Origin: Candidatus Eisenbergiella stercorigallinarum
GTDB lineage: Bacteria; Bacillota; Clostridia; Lachnospirales; Lachnospiraceae
Length of the DNA: 13,956 nt
Direction of reading: 5' to 3'
Assembly: GCA_019120525.1 (NCBI GenBank)
Contig: DWUW01000225.1
Coordinates: forward strand, 1 to 13,956
Position numbers and translations under genes: made by a program. The notes under the pieces are model-generated. The model searched no databases and was not told where the DNA came from. It saw only the letters and a list, made by a program, of their open reading frames with translations. The stretch's first letter is position 1. Every line of letters begins with the position of its first letter. Shown here piece after piece: positions 6,467 to 13,835 of the stretch.

Positions 6467-6479
6467 GCCGGGAGGAAAG

Positions 6480-6518
6480 CCGTTTCCGGGACGGGGGAAC
6501 AGGCAGTCCCGGAAACGG
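6480..6518. terminator. Shared hairpin between convergent genes
   Basis: A perfect 13-bp stem (6480-6492 with 6506-6518, arm CCGTTTCCGGGAC) with a 13-base loop lies 13 bases after the 1056-codon gene and 54 bases after the amidase stop (reading minus). T runs are weak on both sides: TTTT at about 6535 on plus, CTTTCC on minus. It is a probable bidirectional terminator or transcript 3' end structure. Confidence 0.6.
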
Positions 6519-6572
6519 AATCAGAAAGAGAAGGTTTTCCCACCGGCGGCTTCGTTTCCGGCCGCGGGGCAT

Positions 6573-7115
6573 TTACCAGCTCCAGAGCGTGCCGGCGATA
6601 CCGTCGGCAATGGCTCTGGCCGTGGCGTCAAACTGAGCGTCAAGCAGCGCGTTGTCCTTGTCGTTGTTGATAAAACCAACCTCTACGAGGACGGCGGGCA
6701 TTTCGCTTCGGCGCAGGACGACCAGATTGGGACGGGCATTCACCCCCAGATTCCGGTAGCCGATCCTTTCCAGCTGGCGGTTGATGTTTGTCGCGATGGT
6801 GCCGGCAGGGAGCCATTCGTTGTAGACCAGGCTTTCCACACCCGAGTATTGATTGGGATATGGGCTGGAATTGCGGTGTATGGAAATGAAGATATCGGCG
6901 CCGGAGGCATTGCCCTTTGCCGCTTTCTGGTAGGGAGATTCATAGATATCCTCAGTCCGGGAATAGACGACACGGAAACCGTAGCTTTCCAGTATCCCGC
7001 CGACGGAAAGAGTGAGGGCCAGCGTATCGTCCTTTTCCTGCCTGCCGTAAACGGCGCCCGGATCAGAGCCGCCGTGCCCGGCGTCGAGAAAGATGGTATA
7101 GATATAGTCTGCCAT
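6573..7115 (-). CDS. N-acetylmuramoyl-L-alanine amidase (Amidase_3), leaderless, probable sporulation amidase
   Basis: This 180-residue protein consists of one Amidase_3 catalytic domain, a zinc enzyme that cuts the bond between muramic acid and the stem peptide of peptidoglycan. The zinc ligands are H14 (DAGHGG), E27 (RQEKDD) and H80 (ISIHRNSS), and the catalytic glutamate is E145 (VLVEVGF). There is no signal peptide, membrane segment or cell-wall-binding repeat: the catalytic fold starts at residue 5. Leaderless amidases of this type include CwlC, which lyses the Bacillus mother cell, and phage endolysins. The upstream sigma-K-like promoter favours the former. The ATG is preceded by AGGCGG at 7 bases. 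The gene is monocistronic and convergent with the coiled-coil gene. Phage origin is less likely, as no phage genes are nearby. Confidence 0.93.
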   Translation of the reverse strand: MADYIYTIFLDAGHGGSDPGAVYGRQEKDDTLALTLSVGGILESYGFRVVYSRTEDIYESPYQKAAKGNASGADIFISIHRNSSPYPNQYSGVESLVYNEWLPAGTIATNINRQLERIGYRNLGVNARPNLVVLRRSEMPAVLVEVGFINNDKDNALLDAQFDATARAIADGIAGTLWSW

Positions 7116-7152
7116 AGTGAATCCGCCTGTGTGAGACTCTTCCTTTTATATA

Positions 7153-7181
7153 TAACTTATGTGGATGGGAAGGAGGCGGTT
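7153..7181 (-). promoter_or_regulatory. Sigma-K-like promoter of the amidase gene
   Basis: On the minus strand AACC (7181-7178) and CATAAGTTA (7161-7153) are separated by 16 bases. This matches the Bacillus subtilis sigma-K consensus mACm-N16-CATAnnnTA at every defined position. The start would fall about 30 bases before the amidase ATG. No good sigma-A -35 element accompanies the nearby TATATA. Confidence 0.65.
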
Positions 7182-7243
7182 ACCGAAAACGGCAGAAAAA
7201 GGGCAAATCTGTGTCTCTTCCGGAATATATATGTTTTGAAAGA

Positions 7244-7263
7244 GGAAACGGAGTATCGTTTCC
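7244..7263 (+). other. Leader hairpin before the TIGR04086-like gene
   Basis: A perfect 7-bp stem, GGAAACG (7244-7250) with CGTTTCC (7257-7263) and a GAGTAT loop, ends six bases before the AGGAGG ribosome site at 7270-7275. It fits an untranslated leader and supports the downstream TTG start over the GTG at 7211. Confidence 0.4.
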
Positions 7264-7285
7264 GGGGACAGGAGGGAAAACGGAT

Positions 7286-7669
7286 TTGGAAAGACAGAAC
7301 GGGAAAGAGAAAGGATACGCGGATATTTTTTTCCTGCTGAAATGCCTGTTGTTATCCTATGTGCTTACAGCGGCCTGGCTGGTGCTCCTTTCGCTGCTTT
7401 TATATAAGCTGCGTTTGCCGGAACAGATCGTATCGGCCGCTGTGGCCGTTATTTACGCGGCAGCGGTGTTTCCGGCAGGCTTCCTGGCAGGCAGAAGGAT
7501 GAAAAACCGGAAATTCCTGTGGGGCGCGGCAGTCGGACTGGCCTTTTTTGGGGTCATGGTACTGATCTCCCTTGCGGTAAATCACGGCATAAAGGGGATA
7601 GATACCCGCTTTTTCTCCACTCTGGTCCTTTGCACGGCCGGAGGGATGCTGGGAGGAATGCTGAGCTGA
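7286..7669 (+). CDS. Small four-helix membrane protein, TIGR04086/YrzE-like
   Basis: This 127-residue protein is nearly all membrane segments. Four hydrophobic helices are visible, at about 16-43, 48-72, 78-100 and 108-126, with a short basic loop (GRRMKNRK) after the second. Size, topology and position just before the SCIFF genes and secDF fit the TIGR04086 family of Clostridia, whose function is unknown. The start is taken as TTG at 7286 because AGGAGG lies 10 bases upstream and a short charged N-terminus follows. The frame stays open to a GTG at 7211, which would add 25 residues without a good ribosome site. A role in membrane homeostasis or secretion is suggested only by linkage. Family assignment is by pattern and context. 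Confidence 0.78.
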   Translation: MERQNGKEKGYADIFFLLKCLLLSYVLTAAWLVLLSLLLYKLRLPEQIVSAAVAVIYAAAVFPAGFLAGRRMKNRKFLWGAAVGLAFFGVMVLISLAVNHGIKGIDTRFFSTLVLCTAGGMLGGMLS

Positions 7670-7670
7670 A

Positions 7671-7725
7671 GAACCGGATGCGGTTCCAGTCCTGCCGAAG
7701 GCGGAACCGGGAGGTGAAAATTTTT
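7671..7725 (+). terminator. Alternative hairpins (terminator/attenuator) between the membrane gene and SCIFF
   Basis: GAACCG (7671-7676) can pair with CGGTTC (7681-7686). The same segment CGGTTCC (7681-7687) can instead pair with GGAACCG (7703-7709), where GCC-GAA-GGC (7694-7702) stacks on the 3' side. The second form is followed, 11 bases on, by TTTTT (7721-7725). The two folds exclude each other. A weak terminator after the membrane protein gene is the simplest reading. Confidence 0.45.
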
Positions 7726-7736
7726 GTCAAAAATAC

Positions 7737-7765
7737 TTTTCTGCCGGAAAAATGTATGCTATACT
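7737..7765 (+). promoter_or_regulatory. Extended -10 promoter of the SCIFF gene
   Basis: TATACT (7760-7765) is preceded by TG one base away (TGCTATACT, 7757-7765), an extended -10 element. A poor -35, TTTTCT (7737-7742), lies 17 bases upstream. The start would be near 7772, giving a leader of about 28 bases with a strong ribosome site. Confidence 0.6.
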
Positions 7766-7799
7766 TACTGAGATAATGGCACAGTAAGGAGGCGATTGT

Positions 7800-7943
7800 A
7801 TGAAGCACATTAAGACACTGAGCACGAGAGACCTGAAGGAATCCATGAAGAAGGGCGGATGCGGAGAATGCCAGACGTCCTGTCAGTCTGCATGCAAGAC
7901 TTCCTGCACGGTGGGCAATCAGAGCTGCGAGAAGATGAAATAA
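7800..7943 (+). CDS. scfA: SCIFF ranthipeptide precursor (six cysteines in forty-five residues)
   Basis: A 47-residue peptide starting MKHIKTLSTRDLKESM, the conserved leader of SCIFF precursors, followed by a core with six cysteines at 21, 24, 28, 32, 36 and 43. The core pattern CGECQTSCQSACKTSC is the hallmark of the family (TIGR03973). The radical-SAM partner crosslinks a Cys sulfur to the gamma carbon of a Thr. Studied homologues join Cys32 to Thr37, and both residues are present at those positions here. TAAGGAGG (7785-7792) lies 7 bases before the ATG, so expression should be strong. The maturase gene follows 102 bases downstream. The biological role of SCIFF peptides is still unsettled; signalling has been proposed. 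Confidence 0.97.
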   Translation: MKHIKTLSTRDLKESMKKGGCGECQTSCQSACKTSCTVGNQSCEKMK

Positions 7944-7976
7944 GCAGCCTGAAGGGAACAACCGAAGACGGTACGT

Positions 7977-8010
7977 ATAAGCAGCGATGGAATGTCGCTG
8001 CTTATTATTG
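7977..8010 (+). terminator. Intercistronic hairpin between SCIFF precursor and maturase
   Basis: A perfect 11-bp stem (7977-7987 with 7995-8005, arm ATAAGCAGCGA) with a 7-base loop, followed by TATTG. The weak U tract suggests partial termination or a barrier to 3' exonucleases, which would give more precursor than maturase mRNA, a common arrangement in peptide natural-product operons. Confidence 0.6.
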
Positions 8011-8045
8011 TCCAAAGGGTAATTGCGGAGAAAGGAAAGAATTCA

Positions 8046-9464
8046 GTGATACATCAGTACAGAAATAACGGCTACAACATCGTAATGGATGTGAACAGCG
8101 GAAGCGTACATGTTGTGGACGATTGTGTTTATGAGATCCTGCCGGAGGCGGAGAAGCTGTATGGAGAAGGCGTCAGGGAAAAGCAGGAGATGCTGGCAGG
8201 CGTGAAGAAAGGGCTTCAGGAAACGGGAGCTGTCAGCTCCTTCGGGGAGCAGGAGCTTTCTGAAGCCGTGGATGAGATCCTGGAGCTGGCGGAAGCGCAG
8301 CAGCTTTTTACGGAGGATATTTACGAGAAATACATAGGAGATTTTAAAAACCGTCAGACAGTGGTAAAGGCTCTGTGCCTGCACGTGGCTCATGACTGCA
8401 ACCTGGCCTGCCGGTACTGCTTCGCGGAAGAAGGAGAATATCACGGAAGGCGCGCCATCATGAGCTACGAGGTTGGAAAGAAGGCGCTGGATTTCCTGGT
8501 GGCTTCGTCCGGAAACCGGGTGAACCTGGAGGTGGATTTCTTCGGAGGGGAGCCTCTGATGAACTGGCAGGTGGTGAAGGATCTTGTGGCCTACGGCAGG
8601 AGTCTGGAGGAGCCAAACCATAAGAAATTCCGCTTTACGCTGACCACCAACGGCGTGCTTTTAAACGACGAGATCCAGGAATTCCTGAATCGGGAAATGG
8701 CGAACGTGGTGCTCAGCATCGACGGGCGCAGGGAGGTGAACGACCGGATGCGTCCGCATCGGGGCGGACAGGGAAGCTATGACGAGAGCGTTCCCAAATT
8801 TCAGAAGCTGGCGGACAGCAGAGGACAGTTCAATTATTATGCTCGCGGCACGTTCACCCATTATAACCTGGACTTCGCGGAGGATGTGAAGCATCTGGCG
8901 GATCTTGGCTTTGAGCAGCTTTCCGTGGAGCCGGTGGTGGCGGATGAGAAGGAGCCCTACGCGATCCGTAGAGAGGATGTGCCGGCGATCCTGGAGGAGT
9001 ACGACAGGCTGGCGGTGGAGCTGATCCGGCGTCATAAGGAAGGGAAGGGAGTCAATTTCTTCCATTATATGATCGATCTGAGCGGCGGCCCCTGCGTGGC
9101 GAAAAGGCTGTCCGGCTGTGGATCGGGAACGGAGTATCTGGCGGTGACGCCCTGGGGAGATCTGTACCCCTGCCACCAGTTTGTGGGCCAGGAGGAGTTC
9201 CTGATGGGAAACGTGGACGAAGGGATCACCAGAGAGGACATCCGGGACAGATTTAAGAGCTGCAACGTTTATACCAAAGAGAAATGTAAGGACTGCTTTG
9301 CCAAATTTTACTGCAGCGGCGGCTGCGCGGCAAACGCCTGGAATTTTTCCGGAGATATCAACGGCTGCTATGAGATCGGCTGCGAGCTGCAGAGAAAGCG
9401 CGTCGAATGCGCGATCATGATGAAGGCGGCGCTGGCTGAGGAAGAACCTGAAGCGGAGAACTAA
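8046..9464 (+). CDS. scfB: SCIFF maturase, radical SAM/SPASM thioether-forming enzyme
   Basis: This 472-residue enzyme installs the thioether in the SCIFF peptide (family TIGR03974). It begins MIHQYRNNGYNIVMDVNSG, the conserved start of the family, followed by an N-terminal peptide-recognition-like region. The radical SAM cluster motif CNLACRYC gives C118, C122 and C125, with GGEP (167-170) for SAM binding. The C-terminal SPASM region supplies auxiliary iron-sulfur cluster ligands among C350, C358, C376, C406, C414, C417, C423, C427, C441 and C446 (for example CKDCFAKFYCSGGC, 414-427). The GTG start at 8046 is chosen from the family N-terminus and AAAGGA 9 bases upstream; the frame runs 18 codons further up through the hairpin. 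The stop overlaps the AAAGGAG of secDF, so the two are probably translationally coupled. Confidence 0.96.
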   Translation: MIHQYRNNGYNIVMDVNSGSVHVVDDCVYEILPEAEKLYGEGVREKQEMLAGVKKGLQETGAVSSFGEQELSEAVDEILELAEAQQLFTEDIYEKYIGDFKNRQTVVKALCLHVAHDCNLACRYCFAEEGEYHGRRAIMSYEVGKKALDFLVASSGNRVNLEVDFFGGEPLMNWQVVKDLVAYGRSLEEPNHKKFRFTLTTNGVLLNDEIQEFLNREMANVVLSIDGRREVNDRMRPHRGGQGSYDESVPKFQKLADSRGQFNYYARGTFTHYNLDFAEDVKHLADLGFEQLSVEPVVADEKEPYAIRREDVPAILEEYDRLAVELIRRHKEGKGVNFFHYMIDLSGGPCVAKRLSGCGSGTEYLAVTPWGDLYPCHQFVGQEEFLMGNVDEGITREDIRDRFKSCNVYTKEKCKDCFAKFYCSGGCAANAWNFSGDINGCYEIGCELQRKRVECAIMMKAALAEEEPEAEN

Positions 9465-9476
9465 AGGAGTAAGGAA

Positions 9477-11663
9477 ATGAACAGGAAAGAAAGCATACTG
9501 ACGCTCATCGTGTTTTTTGTCCTGCTGGCCGGACTGGGCTATGTGTCCGTCTTCGGCGTGGGAGCGGACCGTTCCGGTTCCGCCTCCAGCATCAAGCAGG
9601 GACTCGATCTGGCGGGCGGCGTGAGCATCACCTATCAGGTGGTGGGAGACGAGGAGCCGGACAGCGCGGATATGAGCGATACCATTTACAAGCTGCAGCA
9701 GCGTGTGGAAGCCTATTCCACCGAAGCGCAGGTCTACCAGGAGGGTTCTGACCGGATTAACATCGAGATCCCCGGCGTGTCGGACGCCAACGCGGTGCTG
9801 GAGGAGCTGGGCAGACCCGGCTCTCTGATCTTCCAGGATTCCGCCGGAAACACGGTGCTGGACGGAACGGATATCGCGGACGCGCAGGCGGGCTATCAGA
9901 CCGACTCCATGGGAAATCAGACCCCGGTGGTCCAGCTGACCATGACGGAGGAGGGAACGCAGAAGTTCGCTGAGGCCACCGAGGCGGCGGCGCCCACGCA
10001 CGATATCATCTACATCATCTATGACGGCCAGGTGGTCAGCTCCCCGGCGGTAAACGATCCCATCACGGACGGCCAGGCGGTGATCACGGGCATGGCTTCC
10101 TTTGAGGAAGCGCAGAACCTGGCTTCCACCATCCGTATCGGCGGACTGAGCCTGGAGCTGGAGGAGCTTCGTTCCAACGTGGTAGGCGCGCAGCTGGGAA
10201 GCGAGGCGATTGAAAAGAGCCTGCTCGCCGGAGCTATCGGCATGGCGATCGTCATGATCTTCATGATCGCGGTGTACTGGGTCCCCGGTCTGGCAAGCGC
10301 TCTCGCTCTGGGGCTGTACGTGGAGCTCATGGTGCTCCTTCTGTACGGCTTTGACATCACCCTGACCCTTCCCGGCGTGGCCGGCATTATCCTGTCCATC
10401 GGCATGGCCGTGGACGCGAACGTGATCATCTTCGCCCGGATCCGGGAAGAGATCGCTTCCGGAAAAACGGTGAAGGCGGCCATGAAGATCGGCTTCCAGA
10501 AGGCCCTGTCCGCCATCATCGACGGCAATGTGACCACTCTGATCGCAGCCGCCGTTCTTGGCTTTCTTGGCTCCGGAACGGTGCGCGGCTTCGCCCAGAC
10601 GCTGGCCCTCGGTATCGTGGTTTCCATGTTTACGGCCCTGTTTGTGACCAGGAGCCTGATGAACGCCTTTTACGGGCTGGGAATCCATGATGAGAAGTTT
10701 TACGGCCGGACGAAGGAAAGAAAGACCATCCGGTTCGTTTCCAAAAAGCCGATCTTCTTTACGGCTTCCATCGCGGTGATCGCGGCCGGGTTTATTTTCA
10801 TGGGCATGTATCAGGCCCGCACCGGACAGGCGCTCAACTACAGCCTGGAATTCGTAGGCGGCACCTCCACCAGCGTGACCTTTCACGAGGATATGAGCAT
10901 CGAAGAGCTGGATGCGCAGGTGGTTCCGCTGATCGAGGAGATCACCGGGGACGGCAATGTGCAGACCCAGAAGGTGGAGGGAAGCACTCAGGTGATCTTC
11001 AAGACCAGGACGCTGGACGCGGAGGAAAGAGAAGAGATGAACCAGATGCTGGCGGACAGCTTCGGCGTGGACGCTTCCACGACCACGGCGGAATCCATCA
11101 GCTCCACCATCAGCGGAGAGACCAGACAGGAGGCGTTCATCGCCGTGCTGGTTTCCGCGTTCTTCATGCTGATCTACGTCTGGTTCCGGTTCAAGGATGT
11201 GCGGTTCGGCGCAAGCGCGGTGGCGGCACTGATCCACGATGTGCTTGTGGTCGTCGCCTTCTACGCGGCGGTCCGGGTTCCCGTGGGAAGCACCTTCATC
11301 GCCTGCATCCTGACCATTGTGGGTTATTCCATCAATGCCACCATCGTGATCTTCGACCGGATCCGTGAAAATCTGCGGTCAGAGGGAAGCGAGGAGCTTC
11401 CGGAGCTGGTGGACCGCAGCATCACCCAGACGCTGTCCAGAAGCATTTTCACCTCCCTGACTACCTTTATCATGGTGGCGGTGCTGTATGCGATCGGCGT
11501 CAGCTCCATCCGGGAATTTGCCCTGCCGCTGATGATCGGCATCGCCTGCGGCACCTATTCCTCCGTATGCATCACCGGAGCGCTCTGGCTAGTGCTGAGA
11601 AAGATCGGCGGGAAGAACAAAGAACAGAGTACAGCGAAGCCGGCAAAAAAGGCAAAGGCCTGA
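9477..11663 (+). CDS. secDF: Fused protein translocase subunit SecDF
   Basis: This 728-residue membrane protein uses the proton gradient to help pull preproteins through SecYEG. It fuses SecD (about 1-410) and SecF (about 425-710). SecD shows a first membrane helix (6-26), the GLDLAGG motif (42-48), a large extracellular P1 region and five further helices (about 249-394) including GMAVDANVIIFARIREE with D313. SecF shows a first helix (426-445), the NYSLEFVGGTS motif (454-464) and five helices (552-705) including VGYSINATIVIFDRIREN with R628. These match the Asp and Arg known to matter for proton flow. The tail is Lys-rich and cytoplasmic. The ATG lies 12 bases after the maturase stop, with AAAGGAG at 9463-9469. 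No yajC is seen upstream. Confidence 0.97.
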   Translation: MNRKESILTLIVFFVLLAGLGYVSVFGVGADRSGSASSIKQGLDLAGGVSITYQVVGDEEPDSADMSDTIYKLQQRVEAYSTEAQVYQEGSDRINIEIPGVSDANAVLEELGRPGSLIFQDSAGNTVLDGTDIADAQAGYQTDSMGNQTPVVQLTMTEEGTQKFAEATEAAAPTHDIIYIIYDGQVVSSPAVNDPITDGQAVITGMASFEEAQNLASTIRIGGLSLELEELRSNVVGAQLGSEAIEKSLLAGAIGMAIVMIFMIAVYWVPGLASALALGLYVELMVLLLYGFDITLTLPGVAGIILSIGMAVDANVIIFARIREEIASGKTVKAAMKIGFQKALSAIIDGNVTTLIAAAVLGFLGSGTVRGFAQTLALGIVVSMFTALFVTRSLMNAFYGLGIHDEKFYGRTKERKTIRFVSKKPIFFTASIAVIAAGFIFMGMYQARTGQALNYSLEFVGGTSTSVTFHEDMSIEELDAQVVPLIEEITGDGNVQTQKVEGSTQVIFKTRTLDAEEREEMNQMLADSFGVDASTTTAESISSTISGETRQEAFIAVLVSAFFMLIYVWFRFKDVRFGASAVAALIHDVLVVVAFYAAVRVPVGSTFIACILTIVGYSINATIVIFDRIRENLRSEGSEELPELVDRSITQTLSRSIFTSLTTFIMVAVLYAIGVSSIREFALPLMIGIACGTYSSVCITGALWLVLRKIGGKNKEQSTAKPAKKAKA

Positions 11664-11702
11664 CGGCAGGCCGGCGGCCGGATAAGATAATATAGAGAAA
11701 AA

Positions 11703-11757
11703 AGGGCGTTCTGGCGGGAACGGCAACAGCGGACCGTCAGAGCGCCCTCCGACTTTT
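11703..11757 (+). terminator. Hairpin between secDF and recJ, terminator-like
   Basis: An 11-bp stem (11703-11713 with 11738-11748, arm AGGGCGTTCTG, one G-U) continues into an inner ACGG/CCGT stem across a 6-base bulge. It is preceded by AAAAAA and followed by CCGACTTTT, so it can act in both directions. It lies 22 bases before the recJ start, leaving no room for a promoter after it. Either recJ is reached by read-through, or a weak promoter before the hairpin (GATAAT at 11686-11691) makes it part of the recJ leader. A second small hairpin (GGCCTG-ACGG-CAGGCC, 11657-11672) spans the secDF stop. Confidence 0.55.
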
Positions 11758-11778
11758 ACGGGAAGAAGGACGCGGAAA

Positions 11779-13665
11779 ATGGCAAAATGGTTTGTGGCCG
11801 CAAAAAAAGCGGATTTCAATAGAATCGCGGAAATGTTCGGCATCAGCCCTGTGACGGCGAGGATCCTGAGAAACCGGGGGCTGACGAAGGATGAGGAATT
11901 CCGGAAATTCCTGTACGGGACGAAGGAGGACATGTATCCTCCGGAGCTGCTTTTGAACATGGAAGCGGCGGCGGAGCTTCTTGCCGCGAAGCTTCGGGAA
12001 AAAAAGAAGATCCGCGTGATCGGGGACTATGATGCGGACGGGGTCTGCTCCGCCTGCATCCTGCATCAGGGACTAAAGGCGGCGGGGGCGGACGCGGATA
12101 CGGCGATCCCGGACCGGATGAAGGACGGCTACGGGCTGAACGAGCATCTGGTGCTGGACGCATATGAGGCGGGAGTCGATACCATCCTCACCTGCGACAA
12201 CGGGATCGCGGCTTCCGGAGAGATCGCCCTCGCGAAGGAAAAGGGCATGACCGTTATCGTGACGGATCATCATGAGGTGCCCTATGAGGAGACGGAAGAC
12301 GGACGGCGTTGGCTGCTTCCGCCTGCGGACGCGGTGGTGGATCCGAAGCAGGAAGGGGATCCCTGCCCTTTTAAAGGCATCTGCGGCGCTGTGGTCGCCT
12401 ACAAGCTGATCTGCTGCCTGTACGGAAAGCTGGGGATCCTGGAAGCAAAAGGGGATTTTCTGGACGGCCTTCTGGAGCTGGCGGCCTTTGCCACGGTCTG
12501 CGACGTGATGGAGCTTCTGGATGAAAACAGGATCATCGTCCGCTTCGGCCTTTCCCACATGAAGCATACCAGAAACGCTGGGCTTCGCGCGCTGATGGAG
12601 GTGAACGGCATCGAGCCGGACAAGCTGACCTCCTATACCATCGGTTTTGTCTTGGGTCCCTGCGTCAACGCCACGGGACGGCTGGACACGGCGGTTCGGG
12701 CGCTGCGGCTTCTGGAGGAAACCGACCGGGCGGAGGCGGTGCGCATCGCTTCGGAGCTGAAGGCCCTGAACGACAGCCGCAAGGACATGACCGAGGAATA
12801 TGTGAAAAAGGCCGTGGCTCAGGTGGAGGAAGAAGGACTGGAAAAGGACCGGGTGCTGGTCATTTTTCTGCCGGACTGCCACGAGAGCCTGGCCGGGATC
12901 ATCGCCGGACGGGTGCGGGAAAAATATTATAAGCCCGTTTTCGTCCTGACCTGCGCCGAGGACGGCGTGAAGGGCAGCGGCCGCTCCATCGAGACCTACC
13001 ACATGTTTGAGGAAATGACGAAGATCCGCGACATCTTTACCCGATACGGCGGCCATAAGATGGCCGCCGGCCTGTCCATCCGAAGCGGCGACACGGAGCT
13101 TTTCCGCAGACGGATCAACCAGGTCTGCACGCTGACACCCCAGGATCTGGAGGAGCGGATCCATATCGACGTACCCATGCCGGTTTCCTATATCACCCGT
13201 TCTCTGGTGGACGAGCTGGACCGGCTGGAGCCCTTCGGAAACGGAAATCCCAGGCCCCTGTTCGCTCAGAAGGATCTGCTGTTTCTTTCTGCGAGAGTCC
13301 TCGGAAAAAACGGGAACGCGGTGCGTTTTACGGTGCAGGACGACGCGGGAGGCCGCTGGGAGATGATGGCCTTCGGCGATCCTTCGCCGATGAACGCTTA
13401 TCTGGAAGAAAAATTCGGGAGCGATGCGGTGCAAAAGCTGTACGGGACAGGATTTCCCGGAACAGCCTTCTCCGGCCGTGTTCCGGCCGGATCTGCGGCC
13501 GGGCAGACGCATGCGGACCGTCAGACAGCCGCTGCCGGGCAGGTGCATGCGAACCGTCAGGCGGCCGGGCAGACGCAGATCCGGCTGTCCGTGACCTATT
13601 ATCCTTCCGTCAATACCTGGAAGGGGGAATCCAGACTCCAGCTGGTGATGAGGCAGTATCAGTGA
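11779..13665 (+). CDS. recJ: Single-stranded-DNA-specific exonuclease RecJ
   Basis: RecJ degrades single-stranded DNA 5' to 3' in recombination and mismatch or base-excision repair. The 628-residue protein shows the DHH-family motifs in order: GDYDADG (82-88; D83, D85, D87), TCDNGI (138-143), VTDHHEVP (161-168), a further metal ligand region CDVMEL (241-246) and GRLDTA (300-305). The DHHA1 domain carries GSGRSIETYHMFEEM (399-413) and GGHKMAAGLSI (424-434). A C-terminal OB-fold region spans about 455-628, with PFGNGNPRP (485-493). Within it, residues about 557-600 form a Gly/Ala/Gln/His-rich insert made of short repeats. The start has GAAGAAGGA at 8 bases. The gene follows secDF in the same direction. 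Confidence 0.96.
   Translation: MAKWFVAAKKADFNRIAEMFGISPVTARILRNRGLTKDEEFRKFLYGTKEDMYPPELLLNMEAAAELLAAKLREKKKIRVIGDYDADGVCSACILHQGLKAAGADADTAIPDRMKDGYGLNEHLVLDAYEAGVDTILTCDNGIAASGEIALAKEKGMTVIVTDHHEVPYEETEDGRRWLLPPADAVVDPKQEGDPCPFKGICGAVVAYKLICCLYGKLGILEAKGDFLDGLLELAAFATVCDVMELLDENRIIVRFGLSHMKHTRNAGLRALMEVNGIEPDKLTSYTIGFVLGPCVNATGRLDTAVRALRLLEETDRAEAVRIASELKALNDSRKDMTEEYVKKAVAQVEEEGLEKDRVLVIFLPDCHESLAGIIAGRVREKYYKPVFVLTCAEDGVKGSGRSIETYHMFEEMTKIRDIFTRYGGHKMAAGLSIRSGDTELFRRRINQVCTLTPQDLEERIHIDVPMPVSYITRSLVDELDRLEPFGNGNPRPLFAQKDLLFLSARVLGKNGNAVRFTVQDDAGGRWEMMAFGDPSPMNAYLEEKFGSDAVQKLYGTGFPGTAFSGRVPAGSAAGQTHADRQTAAAGQVHANRQAAGQTQIRLSVTYYPSVNTWKGESRLQLVMRQYQ
13501..13578 (+). repeat. Short in-frame repeat inside the recJ OB region
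   Basis: The 24-base unit at 13501-13524 recurs with three differences at 13537-13560, a 36-base period. A partial third copy (GGGCAGACGCAG) lies at 13567-13578. They encode GQTHADRQTAAA, GQVHANRQAA and GQTQ. The segment is flanked by the normal OB-fold strands, so it is probably a flexible surface loop grown by duplication. Confidence 0.8.
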
Positions 13666-13728
13666 AAGAGCGGACGGCGGCGGAGCTTTCTTTGCACAGG
13701 AAGGCCGAACTGTAGTTCCGGACAGGAT

Positions 13729-13764
13729 TTGCAGTTGCCGATCCCTCCTGTATTATGATACTAT
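13729..13764 (+). promoter_or_regulatory. Possible promoter of the PfkB-family kinase gene
   Basis: The 170-base gap after recJ has an AT-rich patch with several overlapping -10 candidates: TATGAT at 13754-13759 (19 bases after TTGCAG, 13729-13734) and GATACT at 13757-13762 (16 bases after TTGCCG, 13735-13740). One of these pairs probably drives the kinase gene, but I cannot choose between them. I see no convincing terminator after recJ. Confidence 0.4.
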
Positions 13765-13835
13765 ATGGTCAGGAAAAAGGTCCGAAACCGCAGGCAGACA
13801 GGCTGTCCGCGGCTTCGGCGGAAACAGAGGCACAT

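Noticed and set aside
5802..6572. A 256-codon minus-strand open frame rich in Pro, Leu, Val and Ala.
   Set aside because: It is the reverse complement of the Glu/Pro tract; hydrophobic low complexity comes from composition alone.
7211..7285. GTG at 7211 as the start of the TIGR04086-like protein.
   Set aside because: It has no good ribosome site, adds 25 residues that do not look like the family, and would put a perfect hairpin inside the coding region.
5955..7340. A 461-codon plus-strand open frame over the Glu/Pro tract, the amidase and the start of the membrane protein gene.
   Set aside because: The first third is the repeat tract read in another frame (Arg/Ser/Asn repeats) and the rest is antisense to the amidase.
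8661..11237. An 858-codon open frame on the minus strand opposite the SCIFF maturase and secDF.
   Set aside because: The plus-strand genes here are certain from motifs. The antisense frame is rich in H, R, G and D with no recognisable domain, and it crosses the boundary between two genes; it is a by-product of high GC codon use.
12073..13548. A 491-codon minus-strand open frame opposite recJ.
   Set aside because: It is antisense to well-supported recJ and resembles no protein family.
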